Shown one piece after another: positions 19,562 through 28,680 of a stretch of DNA of 64,000 bases (the first letter of the stretch is position 1; every line of letters starts with the position of its first letter). Below the pieces are notes generated by a model that ran no database searches, was not told where the DNA came from, and was given only the letters and a program-made list of their open reading frames with translations. The translations under genes were made by a program, and so were the position numbers. The DNA lies in the NCBI GenBank assembly GCA_022072445.1, contig JAJVHV010000031.1, positions 81,676-145,675 of the forward strand, in the 5' to 3' direction. This DNA is from Phycisphaerae bacterium. GTDB lineage: Bacteria; Planctomycetota; Phycisphaerae; UBA1845; Fen-1342.

Positions 19562-19829
19562 CCATTCCGGCGAGCGAGGTGCGCGCCGGAATGGCGAGAT
19601 TGATAGCGAGCGGACTTCGAACCCGGTTTCATCGCGCGACGCGCCCGGATGACGCCGGCAGCCTTCACCGAGACGTCAACACGTGTCGCCGCTCCGGGCC
19701 CCCTCACGGTCGGGGCTCGGCTGGAAAAAGCAATCCGAAATCCCGTGGCGTTGTGCGGCAGAAATGATGAGCGCCGACCCGCGAGGATCGGCGCTCGTTG
19801 CGTCGAGTGAGACCTGACGGTTGTCAGGT
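19562..19829. terminator. Three hairpins between convergent YjbQ and dockerin-protein genes
   Basis: CCATTCCGGCG/CGCCGGAATGG (19562-19594, 11 perfect bp, 11-nt loop) lies 30 bases after the plus-strand stop and could end the oxidoreductase operon. GAGCGCCGA/TCGGCGCTC (19769-19796, 9 bp) and ACCTGAC/GTCAGGT (19812-19829, 7 bp, GGTT loop) lie just after the minus-strand stop of the dockerin gene. No long T-runs are present. The first hairpin could also be a dispersed REP-like element. The gap 19533-19849 shows nothing coding. Confidence 0.5.
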
Positions 19830-19849
19830 GATTGACGGAATACGCTCCG

Positions 19850-21580
19850 CTACGTCAGCAGCGCGACAAAGAGGTCGATGTCGAAGCCGTCGACGTTGCC
19901 GTCGCCGTTCAGATCGCCGTTGTCGATGTCGCAGCCGGGATGGTCGGCGGTGTACCCGGCCGGATCGGTCAGAGCCTGCACGAAGTGCTCGATGTCGAAG
20001 CCGTCCACCGCGCAGTCGCAGTTCATGTCGCCGGGCGGGAACGAGATGCAGAAGCTGCTGATCCAGGTGCTCCAACCGCCGGCATCCTGGAATTCGCCGA
20101 TCAGCCAGAAGACCGTGTCGTTGGTCGGGTCGAGCCGCAGATCGAAGTAGTCGCCCCAGCGGCCGCTGGCGGTCGCCGTGCCGATCTTGTCCTGCGTCAG
20201 GGCGCCCATCGTGCCGGCGGCGTCGCCGACCTTGCGGCCGGTGTGGCGCACGCTGGCGAAACGGTTGGCGCTGCTGGCGGCGACGACGATACCGATGTCG
20301 TTCTTCACGTTCTTGGCCAAGGCCGGGAACCAGGTGTGGACGGCGTTGCCGCTGTCGCTGCCGGCGTCGATGTTGCCCTGCTGCGCGACCGTCACGGAGC
20401 CGCTGATCGGCCAGTTGTTGGTGTTCAACTCGTACCAGCGGGCCTGGTTCTTGCTGCTGAGGCGCACGCCATGGCCGGCGAGCAGTTTTCCGCCGCGCCA
20501 GAAGCAGTTGATGATGCGGCCGTCGAGCACGTCGATGTTACCGCCGCCGGAGTTGGGGGCGCCACCGGTCGGATAGGCGAACGAAGAGACGGCGACCGAG
20601 GTGCTGTTCAGCACGGGCGTCGTGGTGGGGTTTCGAATGGCGTGAATGGTCAGATGCGTGGTATCCGCCTCGGAGACGAAGAACGCCGCGTTGGCCGTGC
20701 CGTAGTGCGCCGTCGCCTGAACCGACGCGGCCCCGCCGTCGCGCACGTCCTTGATGCTCGCGGCGCCGCCGCTGAGCAGGGGGGTCTTGTCGAAGCAGCG
20801 GAACAGGACGCCGCCGAACCCGCCGTTGTTCAGGCCGAACAGGTTGCCGGTGACGTAGTAGGCCGTACCGTCGTAGCCGAAGCCGGGGTAGTCGACCCAA
20901 TACGTGTTCGCGCCGACGGTGACGACGGCGTTCGTGCGATACTTGAACCAGGTGCCGTTCGGGTCGCCATCGTCGGAAACGGCGATGCAGATCCAGGCTT
21001 GCGTACTGCCGTAGACTTCGAGCGCGACCACGACGAAGCGACCGGTGTAGTGGTCGTAGTAGCACTTCGGATCGAACGTGAAGTTGCCCGCGCCGACCGA
21101 TTCGAAGAAGCCAGGGCTGCCCGAGTTATCGAGGCGCTGCTGGAACGTCTTCACGCCGGTCGCCTTGTTGAAAAAGGCGATCTCCATGTTGACGGTTTCG
21201 ACAATGTGGTCCTGACCGACCGCCAGCGTCGGATCGGGCGGGCTCCAGGGCGACTGAGAAATGCCGGGGAACAGCATGCCCGGCGTGGTGCGGACTTCGT
21301 CGGTCAGCTCGCCGGCGATCATGTCGTTGGGCGTACCGACGGGTTTGGTGCGGTCGCGCCAGTGAATGGGCAGGTGATCGCGGACGATGGTGACCGGACC
21401 GGTGTACGGATTGGGATCACGGATTTGCGGGTTGAAAATCCGCGTGTCGATAATCTCGGCCTCGGCGGTGCTCGACGCGACCGCGCCGGGCTCGGTCAGG
21501 TCGATGACCTCCGGCGCCGGCTGCTGCGCGAACGCGCTCACCGCCGCCAATGCCACAAGGCTCACCAGGAAACGTCGCAT
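19850..21580 (-). CDS. Exported protein with C-terminal dockerin-like calcium repeats
   Basis: Signal peptide at residues 1-19 (MRRFLVSLVALAAVSAFAQ). The 450-residue body is beta-rich, with Tyr/Trp/Gly-rich strands such as FTFDPKCYYDHYTGRFVVVA, VSDDGDPNGTWFKY and YWVDYPGFGYDGTAYYVTG, resembling a six- or seven-bladed propeller of unknown ligand. The C-terminus has two calcium-loop helices (GDMNCDCAVDGFDIEHF and GDLNGDGNVDGFDIDLF), as in planctomycete dockerin-like domains. The start at 21580 is supported by AGGAGG nine bases upstream; an ATG two bases after that SD is too close. No cohesin partner is seen in the window. Confidence 0.85.
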   Translation of the reverse strand: MRRFLVSLVALAAVSAFAQQPAPEVIDLTEPGAVASSTAEAEIIDTRIFNPQIRDPNPYTGPVTIVRDHLPIHWRDRTKPVGTPNDMIAGELTDEVRTTPGMLFPGISQSPWSPPDPTLAVGQDHIVETVNMEIAFFNKATGVKTFQQRLDNSGSPGFFESVGAGNFTFDPKCYYDHYTGRFVVVALEVYGSTQAWICIAVSDDGDPNGTWFKYRTNAVVTVGANTYWVDYPGFGYDGTAYYVTGNLFGLNNGGFGGVLFRCFDKTPLLSGGAASIKDVRDGGAASVQATAHYGTANAAFFVSEADTTHLTIHAIRNPTTTPVLNSTSVAVSSFAYPTGGAPNSGGGNIDVLDGRIINCFWRGGKLLAGHGVRLSSKNQARWYELNTNNWPISGSVTVAQQGNIDAGSDSGNAVHTWFPALAKNVKNDIGIVVAASSANRFASVRHTGRKVGDAAGTMGALTQDKIGTATASGRWGDYFDLRLDPTNDTVFWLIGEFQDAGGWSTWISSFCISFPPGDMNCDCAVDGFDIEHFVQALTDPAGYTADHPGCDIDNGDLNGDGNVDGFDIDLFVALLT

Positions 21581-21785
21581 GCGTCATGCCTCCTTTTGTG
21601 TGGTGTGAATTCGTGAGCCGGGTGGGTGCAAGAAGGGGCAGGCCCGAAAACGCACCGTCGCCAGCATCCCAGATCGCCCGTTGCCGGGCACGCATGTATC
21701 CTATTATGGCCGTGTCAGTTGCGGCTTTCAACGGGAAATGCGCGGAATCCACGCGGCGAATTCTCGGTCCTGGCGAGAAGGTCTC

Positions 21786-22427
21786 ATGAACGACTTGTTA
21801 CGATTGCTGGCGGCGTGCGTGGCCGGCGGGATTATCGGGTTCGAGCGCGAGGTACACGACAAGCCGGCCGGTTTGCGGACCAACGTCATGATCTGCCTCG
21901 GCGCGGCGCTTTTCGCGATCGTCTCGATACGGTTCTCGGCGGGCGTCGACGGCGCGAGCGGCGACCCGGCGCGCATCGCCGCGCAGGTGGTGACGGGCGT
22001 CGGATTTCTGGGAGCCGGGGCGATCATCCAGGCGCGGGGGGGCGCGGTACTGGGACTGACGACGGCGGCGACGATCTGGACGGTGGCGAGTATCGGACTG
22101 GCGTTCGGGGCGGGGCGATTCGGTCTCGGAGCCGTGGCGACGGCCATCGCGTGCGGGATTCTCTTCGGACTGAGCCGCGTGGAGCAGCGGATTGCGCGGT
22201 GGCGCACGACCGACCACCTCGAAGTGCTGACGCAGGCCGCCGCGGACAGCGAACGCCTGATGGCGTACAGCCGGACGTGCGGCGTGGAGCTGCGGATGCG
22301 CTACGCGTCGAAAGTCGAAAGCGGGTACTCTTTTCACCTTCGGGTGAGCGGGCCGAAGGCGGCGATCGACGGGTTCACAGCGGGACTGATCGCGGAGCCG
22401 TACGTGATTCAGATGCGCGAGGCGTAG
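21786..22427 (+). CDS. MgtC/SapB family membrane protein
   Basis: Inner-membrane protein of the MgtC/SapB family. Visible are the family opening LLAACVAGGIIGFEREVHDKPAGLRTNVMICLGAALFAIVS, the VVTGVGFLGAGAII motif and the hydrophobic helices up to about residue 135, then a C-terminal soluble ACT-like part (about 70 residues). MgtC proteins are linked to magnesium homeostasis and survival in low Mg2+, probably by acting on other membrane proteins. GAGAAGG lies before the ATG. A longer in-frame start at 21681 has no SD and gives a non-conserved N-terminus. The fifth codon is TTA, rare here. Confidence 0.9.
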   Translation: MNDLLRLLAACVAGGIIGFEREVHDKPAGLRTNVMICLGAALFAIVSIRFSAGVDGASGDPARIAAQVVTGVGFLGAGAIIQARGGAVLGLTTAATIWTVASIGLAFGAGRFGLGAVATAIACGILFGLSRVEQRIARWRTTDHLEVLTQAAADSERLMAYSRTCGVELRMRYASKVESGYSFHLRVSGPKAAIDGFTAGLIAEPYVIQMREA

Positions 22428-22486
22428 CCACGAAGCACAGCCGGGCGTAGAACAGCGCGCGGCGCACTCAGCAAGGGCCGGTCGGC

Positions 22487-24268
22487 ATGGGACGCGAGAT
22501 TCGGATTCTGCTGTTTGTCGAGCCGTACTGCGTTCGGTCCGGGCCGGACGATTTCCGGACACCGTTCGAGCTGTTTCGGCGGCTGGCGGCGACGCTGGGG
22601 ATGAATCCGGGCGTCGAGACGGCGCTGATCTGCAGCACGGCGCAGCAGGCGCGTCCGGGTCCGCCGGTGCGGTTTCTGACGCCGGCGGCATTCGGTGTTG
22701 ACGAGGCGCCGGAGCGCGACTGGCAGGAGAAGTGGGTGCGGATGCTGCGCGACGAGTCGGTCGCGGGCTGGAGCGACTTCTACCGGCAGGCGGTGCGTGA
22801 GTTTCGGCCGACGTTGGCGTATGCCTGGAACAAGAACAGCTCGTTCGTCGAAGGTTGTCGCCGCGCGGGCGCGCCGGTGATCACCTTCGAATATGGCGGG
22901 TGTCGTGCGCCGTCGGGATTTCGCATTTCGGTCGACCCGGGCGGATTCGGCCCCGAGTCGGCGCTGGCGACGACGCCCTTCGAGGCGAACGACGCCGACG
23001 CGGAGAGCGGCTGGGAGTGGGCTGGCCGGCATCTGCATCGGGACGTGGTGGAATCGTTTGTGCCGGACGGCGGGGCAGCGTCCGCGGGCCGGCTGCGGGT
23101 GTGCGTGCTGCTTCAGAAAGAGGACGACGTCAATTTCCTGCTTTGGCCGTCATTCGGGAGCATGCGTGAGTTCGTCGAGCAGACGCTCGCGTCGCTGACG
23201 GCGTGTGACGGCGTACAGGTGACGCTGCGGCCGCACCCGGCGGGGCTGGAGGACTATCGTCCGCTGGTGGCCGAGCGCTTCGCGCGCGTGCACGTGGATG
23301 ACGGCTCGCGCGACTTCTATCAGTCGCTGCTGAACTACGACTGCCTGCTGACGTTGAACTCCGCGGCGGGATTCGAGGCGCTGGCCTGCGGCGTTCCGGT
23401 GCTGACGTTTTCGGCCGGCTTCTATGACTGCGGAACACGGGCGGCGAACGGAGCGGCGGACATTGCGGCGTTTGTTCAGCAGGTGCGGCGTAACGAATAC
23501 TGGTCGCCACAGCGGCGAAGGCAGGCGGGCGCGTTTCTGCATCGCCTGGTTAATCACTATTCGATTCCGCAAGACATGCTGCTGGAGGCGGGATTTCACG
23601 TGGCGCTGGCGCGCGAGCTGTCGGGGCTGAGCGTGGCGGCGGCGGCGGAGTGGTTCGAGCGGCGGCCGGCGCGGCTCGCGGAGCTGGTGGCGCAGTGCGG
23701 CGTGTCGATGGGACAGGCGCAGATCAGCACGCTGAAGCACGAGAACCACCTGAAGGGGCTCACGCTTCAGCGGATCGATCGGCGCCTCGAGTCGGAGCTT
23801 GCCGCGCTGCTCGAGCAGAATCACCGCCACGGGCTGTCGTTTGGCGAGCTGAATCGCCGCGTCGAATCCATCGCGCAGTCCGTCGGCCAACTGGCACAGC
23901 AAAACCACCTGACGCGCGAATCGCTTGACGCGCTGGCCCGGCGGCTGGACGGGTTGGCGGCGGCGCTGGAGGCGCTGGGGGCCGAGAACCATGCGAAGAA
24001 TCTGTCGTGGACGGACCTGACGCAGGCCAACGCGCAGCGCGACGAACGGCTGGCCGAGCTCGAGCGGCAGAACCACCTCGTGCAGCAGGCGCAGGCCGCG
24101 CAGGCCGAAGTCGCCCAGCAGCAGCGGACGCTCGAACGGCGGCTGGAGCAGCTCGACGCGGCGCTCGACGAGCTGCAACGTGGCGCGGCCGTCATGCGGA
24201 GCCGGCTGGACGAGCTGGCGATACCGTTTGTGCTGCGCTGGATGCGGCGACGGGGTGGAGCTGCGTAG
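22487..24268 (+). CDS. Capsule-type glycosyltransferase with long coiled-coil tail
   Basis: About 400 N-terminal residues resemble the capsular-polysaccharide/CDP-glycerol type of glycosyltransferases: VTLRPHPAG (an RPHP motif), then LLNYDCLLTLNSAAGFEALACGVPVLTFSAGFY, a typical donor-binding C-terminal half. Residues 415-575 form a predicted coiled coil with an (E/Q)NH tripeptide repeated at 25, 28, 28 and 28 residues, that is, four heptads per unit, and the protein ends in IPFVLRWMRRRGGAA. The long tail could oligomerise the enzyme or tether it to a synthesis complex at the membrane. Substrate unknown. Confidence 0.65.
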   Translation: MGREIRILLFVEPYCVRSGPDDFRTPFELFRRLAATLGMNPGVETALICSTAQQARPGPPVRFLTPAAFGVDEAPERDWQEKWVRMLRDESVAGWSDFYRQAVREFRPTLAYAWNKNSSFVEGCRRAGAPVITFEYGGCRAPSGFRISVDPGGFGPESALATTPFEANDADAESGWEWAGRHLHRDVVESFVPDGGAASAGRLRVCVLLQKEDDVNFLLWPSFGSMREFVEQTLASLTACDGVQVTLRPHPAGLEDYRPLVAERFARVHVDDGSRDFYQSLLNYDCLLTLNSAAGFEALACGVPVLTFSAGFYDCGTRAANGAADIAAFVQQVRRNEYWSPQRRRQAGAFLHRLVNHYSIPQDMLLEAGFHVALARELSGLSVAAAAEWFERRPARLAELVAQCGVSMGQAQISTLKHENHLKGLTLQRIDRRLESELAALLEQNHRHGLSFGELNRRVESIAQSVGQLAQQNHLTRESLDALARRLDGLAAALEALGAENHAKNLSWTDLTQANAQRDERLAELERQNHLVQQAQAAQAEVAQQQRTLERRLEQLDAALDELQRGAAVMRSRLDELAIPFVLRWMRRRGGAA

Positions 24269-24312
24269 TCCATGGCGAGAACATGGTGACGGAGGGACAG
24301 CGCGAGCATTGG

Positions 24313-25272
24313 TCAGGCAGTTGGCCCGGAGCGGTACGGGCCCAAGAACTTGGGCCCATTGAAGTGGATCATGTGGTCCGGATTGTCGGCTATCCAGACC
24401 TCGGTCTCCCAGGCGATTTGGGCAGCATACTTGCGAAACTCGGCGGTCGAAGGGAAAGCGGTTACGTAGATCGTATCGGCCGGACATTGCGCGAGCACTT
24501 GCTTCAGCTCACGCTGGCGCTTCGGTGAAATCGGACCGTGCGATGTGACGGCTTCGACAATGTAGAGCCAGTTCTTCTCGCGTTGATACAAGATGATGTC
24601 GGGGAGCTTTTGATGCTCGGATGCGACGACGCTCAATGCGGCGAGGGCGGCAGCTTCGAGTGTAATTTGCTTGTCAGCGGTGTCACCCACGTAGAGCACT
24701 TCGGCACCGGGCGCAAATCGAGGGCCGAATTCCTCGATGATGGCGACTTGAAGCTTGTTGTGCCTCCCCGGAGACAGGTAGAGAGTTCTTCCGTCGGGAA
24801 GGCGCAGCGGGACGCGGTTCGCGTCGCGGGCGCGTGAATACGCGGCCTGGAGTGAGCCGAACTGTTCAAGAAAACGAGCAAGCTGGTCGCGAAACTCACG
24901 ATCATCTCCATAGGCACGTATGACGGCCGTGACGTGGTCTGTCAGCCGGTAGACAGTCTTGCCACTATTCGTCGGTCGCGAGGGATCGTCAGGGTTGCGA
25001 TCGACGACGCGCGCCTGCTCGAACTGGTGGATCGTTTGGCGGCGGACAGTCTCGCGCGTATTGGGTGCGTACTGTTTTCCGTACGCCGCGCGCATGAACT
25101 CCATGATGTCCACGATTCGAAGATGTGGTTGCTCGGCACTGCCCCACGCGGTTCTCGGCCCGATTCGGGCAAGCGCCAGCAGCGTAAGGGCGGACCGCTC
25201 ATTTCTCTGCGCCGCCGGAAGCCCAAGCGCAGCGAGGAATCTGATCGCCTCGTTGATTCTTCTCTTGCTCAA
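24313..25272 (-). CDS. Type II restriction endonuclease, BsuBI/PstI family
   Basis: A restriction endonuclease of the BsuBI/PstI family, whose characterised members cut CTGCAG. The N-terminal half (about residues 1-130) is helical and contains the winged-helix-like DNA-binding part; the C-terminal half has AEVLYVGDTADKQ, then LPDIILYQREKNWLYIVEAVTSHGPISPKRQREL, a PD-(D/E)xK-like core where D, E and K can be recognised. 319 aa is family length. TTG is the likely start, overlapping the methyltransferase stop as TTGA, so the two are translated from one message. GC is visibly lower than in the flanking genes. Specificity for CTGCAG is inferred from the family only. Confidence 0.85.
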   Translation of the reverse strand: MSKRRINEAIRFLAALGLPAAQRNERSALTLLALARIGPRTAWGSAEQPHLRIVDIMEFMRAAYGKQYAPNTRETVRRQTIHQFEQARVVDRNPDDPSRPTNSGKTVYRLTDHVTAVIRAYGDDREFRDQLARFLEQFGSLQAAYSRARDANRVPLRLPDGRTLYLSPGRHNKLQVAIIEEFGPRFAPGAEVLYVGDTADKQITLEAAALAALSVVASEHQKLPDIILYQREKNWLYIVEAVTSHGPISPKRQRELKQVLAQCPADTIYVTAFPSTAEFRKYAAQIAWETEVWIADNPDHMIHFNGPKFLGPYRSGPTA

Positions 25273-26870
25273 CGCGACGTCCCCAAGAGGTCGTGAGCAA
25301 TGGGGCCATCAATCCCAAGCACGGCCAGCACCAAGGATTCCACAACGTCGGGATTGAACCTGTCGGCTTCGCGGACTGCGGAGCCGATTTGACGGACGAC
25401 TCCCAGGTCGGGAAACGGCATGGTACGAATCTCGGTCGCGTTTACCTGCGTATTGCCGCTCAGCATGCGGAAGTAGCGATCGAGAAGCGACGAATTGAAG
25501 AGTGCTGCTAGTCCGAGGGTCTCGGATTCGGTGAGTTCTCGCCGGGAGTGATAAACATAATTCACATGATTCTCAATCGCGATCTGGAGCGGCCAGCGCC
25601 CGTGACTTGGAAGGAAACAACTGGCTGTGAGCCGGCGGTGTTCCTCCTTCGCGCTGAAGCGCCGGAGTAGGACGTAGTTCCGCGCGGCGAGAAGGAGCTT
25701 TTCGGATCCGCCGCACGCACGAAAGGCCAAGGGCTTTCCATTCTTGCTAGCCGGCCACCGCGTCTCAAACGGGCGAATGTTGTGCGGCAGAATCAAGGGT
25801 ACGGAATAGGCGTGATCGGCAGCGTGCAAAAGATACCGCTTCGCGCGAAACGTGACGACGGGGCCAGTGGAGATTTGCAATCCGTGCTCGACGAAGCGGG
25901 CTGGCCAGGATTCGACGGCGGCGATGATTCTCGCATCGGCCCTACTCCGTGGAATGCGAATCAGATGATCGCCGCACGCATCGTCGATGACGCAGGATCG
26001 GCGAAAGCGGGTTTGCCTATCCACGCCATCCAAGTCCGCCCCGTGGCTCGTGCTGACTGTGACCGTTGCAGCTGCAATCGCGCCTTTCTGGCAGAGTGTG
26101 ATCACGTTCTCCTGAAGCACGTCCGACCCTTCGAAAGTGTCGCTGCGCGAGTCGAAGAGGTGGATATGTTTGAGTGTCATGCGCTCGAATAACCAACGAC
26201 GAAACTCGCGGAAGTACAGGCCGCTGCAGAAGCTCCGCGGTGTGATGGCAACAAGCTCGCCTCCGGGGCGAAGCAGGGCGGCCGCCGTCGCCATGAAAAG
26301 CGCATAGATGTTGGGGTGGCCGCGAATGATGCGCTGAAACGCGCGTGCGTGTGGCGACTCGCTGGTTAACTTAAAGTAGGGTGGATTCATGAGAACCGCG
26401 TCGAACTCACTGGAACCGTCTCCGTTGCCGAACAGCAGCTTTTGCCCGAACGTCGACTGGTTGCTGAGGACAAAATCGGTCTGGTCGATGGTGTAGCTCA
26501 TCTCGTGACCGGCATCGCGCAAGGCGCGGCGGCAGTACTTCATCTGCTCGTCGAGCAGTGGCACGACGGCCGCGTCGGTCTCGACGAGAACGAAGTCTGC
26601 CGACCGAGGCGCGCGGAGGCGAACGAGGCGATCGCAGAGCGCAGCCGACAGAATCCCCGTTCCAGCGCCAGCATCGAGGATTCTGATACGTCCGGACGGC
26701 GTGGAGAGAAGTCCGGCCATAAACGATGCGACGCTGCTCGGCGTGAAAAACTGGCCGAGTTTCTTACGCCGGTGAACCGAGGTTTGTGTTGCGTGTCGGC
26801 GCTGAAGCGCGACGGCGACGCCGAGCAAATCGGTCGCCGTCGGTTCCAGTTGTTGCGCCGTGTGCGTCAC
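25269..26870 (-). CDS. N6-adenine DNA methyltransferase of the BsuBI/PstI-type RM system
   Basis: DNA adenine methyltransferase partner of the downstream endonuclease. Motifs are clear: KLGQFFTPSSVASFMAGLL (motif X-like), ILDAGAGTGILSAAL (motif I, SAM binding), FDAVLMNPPYFKL (motif IV, NPPY catalytic) and LRPGGELVAITPRSFCSGLYF further on. This fits the Eco57I/M.BsuBI gamma-type order with a target-recognition C-terminal part. Starts at GTG 26870 with GGAAG seven bases upstream. The endonuclease gene follows with a 4-base overlap, the common safe order in which the methyltransferase is made first. Lower GC suggests recent acquisition. Confidence 0.92.
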   Translation of the reverse strand: MTHTAQQLEPTATDLLGVAVALQRRHATQTSVHRRKKLGQFFTPSSVASFMAGLLSTPSGRIRILDAGAGTGILSAALCDRLVRLRAPRSADFVLVETDAAVVPLLDEQMKYCRRALRDAGHEMSYTIDQTDFVLSNQSTFGQKLLFGNGDGSSEFDAVLMNPPYFKLTSESPHARAFQRIIRGHPNIYALFMATAAALLRPGGELVAITPRSFCSGLYFREFRRWLFERMTLKHIHLFDSRSDTFEGSDVLQENVITLCQKGAIAAATVTVSTSHGADLDGVDRQTRFRRSCVIDDACGDHLIRIPRSRADARIIAAVESWPARFVEHGLQISTGPVVTFRAKRYLLHAADHAYSVPLILPHNIRPFETRWPASKNGKPLAFRACGGSEKLLLAARNYVLLRRFSAKEEHRRLTASCFLPSHGRWPLQIAIENHVNYVYHSRRELTESETLGLAALFNSSLLDRYFRMLSGNTQVNATEIRTMPFPDLGVVRQIGSAVREADRFNPDVVESLVLAVLGIDGPIAHDLLGTSR

Positions 26871-27097
26871 TGTGTCGCTTCCGCTATCGAATCGCCGCGC
26901 AGCGAGTCGCCCGGGTCTGTGGCCATACGACCAAAAAGGCTACCACGCGGGCCTGGGCACAGCAAGTCTCGTTCGGGAATTGTCAGGATCGATGCTTGCC
27001 GTCGGGCTGGAGGCAGAAGCACAGATGTGACGTGCAGAAGATCGGACTTCCGCAATACCCCGGACGCCGCCAAACTGCGCGAAATCCAGCCACCCAT

Positions 27098-28141
27098 TCA
27101 AGGCCGACGCCGCGTGCGCAGCAGCCCCGCGCGTGGTTCGAGTGATAGATCGGCGATGCGTCCGCCGCGCAGCCGCTGCAAGCCCAGCGCCGCGATCATC
27201 GCCGCGTTGTCGGTGCAGTATTTCATCGGCGTGAGGTGCAGCTTGAGGCCCTGGGAGTCACAGGCAATCGCGAGCTCGCGGCGCAGGGCCGAGTTTGCGG
27301 CGACGCCACCGCCGACGACGACGTTCGACACAGCGCAGAGGCGCGCCGCCAGCGTCGTCTTGCGGACGAGGACGTCGACCAGCGCGACCTGGAAGCTGGC
27401 GGCGATGTCGGCCACCTGTTGAGGCGAGAGATGGGCGACAGTGCCGTACTTGCGGCCCGCGCCGTAGACGTGATAGAGGACGGCGGTCTTGAGGCCGCTG
27501 TAGGAGAAATCCAGGCTCTCCCGCCCCAGCCAGGTGCGTGGAAAGTCGATGGCCCGCGGGTCGCCGCGCTCGGCCAGCTTGTCGATGAGCGGCCCACCGG
27601 GATAGCCGAGCTCGAGGATGGCCGCGACCTTGTCGAAGGCCTCGCCCGCCGCATCGTCGATCGTCTCGCCCAGCAGGTCGATCTCCAGGAAGCTGCGCAC
27701 GAGATAGAGCGAGGTGTGTCCGCCGGAGACGACCAGGGCGACAGCCGGCCAGGGTGGGTCTGGGCAGGCGAGGGCGGCGCTGGTGGCGTGCGCCTCGATG
27801 TGGTCGACGGCGACGAGCGGCAGGTCCCAAGACCACGCGAGCGTTTTGGCGGCCATGACTCCGACCATCAGTGAGCCGATCAGGCCGGGGCCGTCGGTGA
27901 CGGCGATAGCGCTCAGATCGGCGGGTGCGACGTCTGCCATCGACAATGCCTCGGCGATGATCGGTTGGATGCGCTCGATGTGGGCGCGCGAAGCAATCTC
28001 CGGGACGACGCCGCCATACCTTCGATGCAGGTCGATCTGGGAGCTGACAAGATTGCAGCGGACGTCGGTTGCGCCGCTGAGGACGGCAGCGGAGGTTTCG
28101 TCACAGGAGGTTTCGATTCCGAGGATGCGGGTCGGCGGCAT
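27098..28141 (-). CDS. tsaD: tRNA threonylcarbamoyladenosine biosynthesis protein TsaD
   Basis: Universal TsaD/Kae1 enzyme, which transfers the threonylcarbamoyl group to A37 of ANN-reading tRNAs. Recognised by ILGIETSCDETSAAVL, VSSQIDLHRRYGGVVPEIASRAHIERI (two metal-binding His), VAVDHIEAHATSA, VVSGGHTSL, FSYSGLKTAV and VVGGGVAANSALR, with DNAAMIA at the end. 347 aa is standard. Transcribed away from the repeat array at 28177-28607, which directly borders its start. No TsaB/TsaE gene is in the window. Confidence 0.96.
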   Translation of the reverse strand: MPPTRILGIETSCDETSAAVLSGATDVRCNLVSSQIDLHRRYGGVVPEIASRAHIERIQPIIAEALSMADVAPADLSAIAVTDGPGLIGSLMVGVMAAKTLAWSWDLPLVAVDHIEAHATSAALACPDPPWPAVALVVSGGHTSLYLVRSFLEIDLLGETIDDAAGEAFDKVAAILELGYPGGPLIDKLAERGDPRAIDFPRTWLGRESLDFSYSGLKTAVLYHVYGAGRKYGTVAHLSPQQVADIAASFQVALVDVLVRKTTLAARLCAVSNVVVGGGVAANSALRRELAIACDSQGLKLHLTPMKYCTDNAAMIAALGLQRLRGGRIADLSLEPRAGLLRTRRRP

Positions 28142-28176
28142 GGGGCGACATTGTAGGCGAGCGGCGAGTGGTCAGA

Positions 28177-28607
28177 CGCGCGGCAGGTCAGAATGCGGCA
28201 GACAGGCTGAAGCCTGTCTCCACACAAGGAAGATCGCCTGTCTCCACACAAGGACGATAGCCTGCCTCGCGCGGCAGGTCAGAATGCGGCAGACAGGCTG
28301 AAGCCTGTCTCCACACAAGGAAGATAGCCTGCCTCGCGCGGCAGGTCAGAATGCGGCAGACAGGCCGGGCAGGTCAGAATGCGGCAGACAGGCTGAAGCC
28401 TGTCTCCACACAAGGAAGATAGCCTGTCTCCAAAAACACAAGGAAGATCGCCTGCCTCCACACAAGGAAGATAGCCTGTCTCCACACTGGGAGTCGGCAA
28501 CGACAGGCTGACGACAGGCTGATAGCCTGTCTCCACACAATGATAGCCTGTCTCCACACAATGACAGCCTGTCTCCACACGATGATAGCCTGTCTCCACA
28601 CGATGAG
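28177..28607. repeat. Degenerate short tandem repeat array (AGCCTGTCTCCACAC units)
   Basis: About eleven copies of the unit AGCCTGTCTCCACACAAG fill this intergenic region; the last four (28524, 28545, 28566, 28587) are spaced at exactly 21 bases. A longer compound unit begins with CGCGCGGCAGGTCAGAATGCGG and recurs at 28177, 28268, 28335 and, shortened, 28368. Three copies contain the perfect hairpin GACAGGCTGAAGCCTGTC (28201, 28292, 28387). It is not a CRISPR array: units abut and there are no unique spacers. It lies between the ends of tsaD (start side) and the second prepilin gene. Confidence 0.85.
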
Positions 28608-28615
28608 ACGACGAA

Positions 28616-28643
28616 GCCGGCCGAGTGTCGCCACCCGGCCGGC
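28616..28643 (-). terminator. Hairpin downstream of the second prepilin gene
   Basis: GCCGGCCG/CGGCCGGC (8 perfect bp, 12-nt loop) lies 38 bases after the minus-strand stop of the prepilin gene. No T-run follows, so it is a stem-loop terminator candidate or an mRNA end stabiliser rather than a clear Rho-independent terminator. Confidence 0.45.
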
Positions 28644-28680
28644 GTCGCGTTGAACGGGAAGAGTCGAGGCTACGTAGTCG

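Noticed and set aside
24313..26870. Prophage or integrative element around the RM genes
   Set aside because: No integrase, att repeats or phage genes are visible; only GC differs.
28177..28607. CRISPR array
   Set aside because: Repeats abut or overlap, unit length varies, no unique spacers and no cas gene near.
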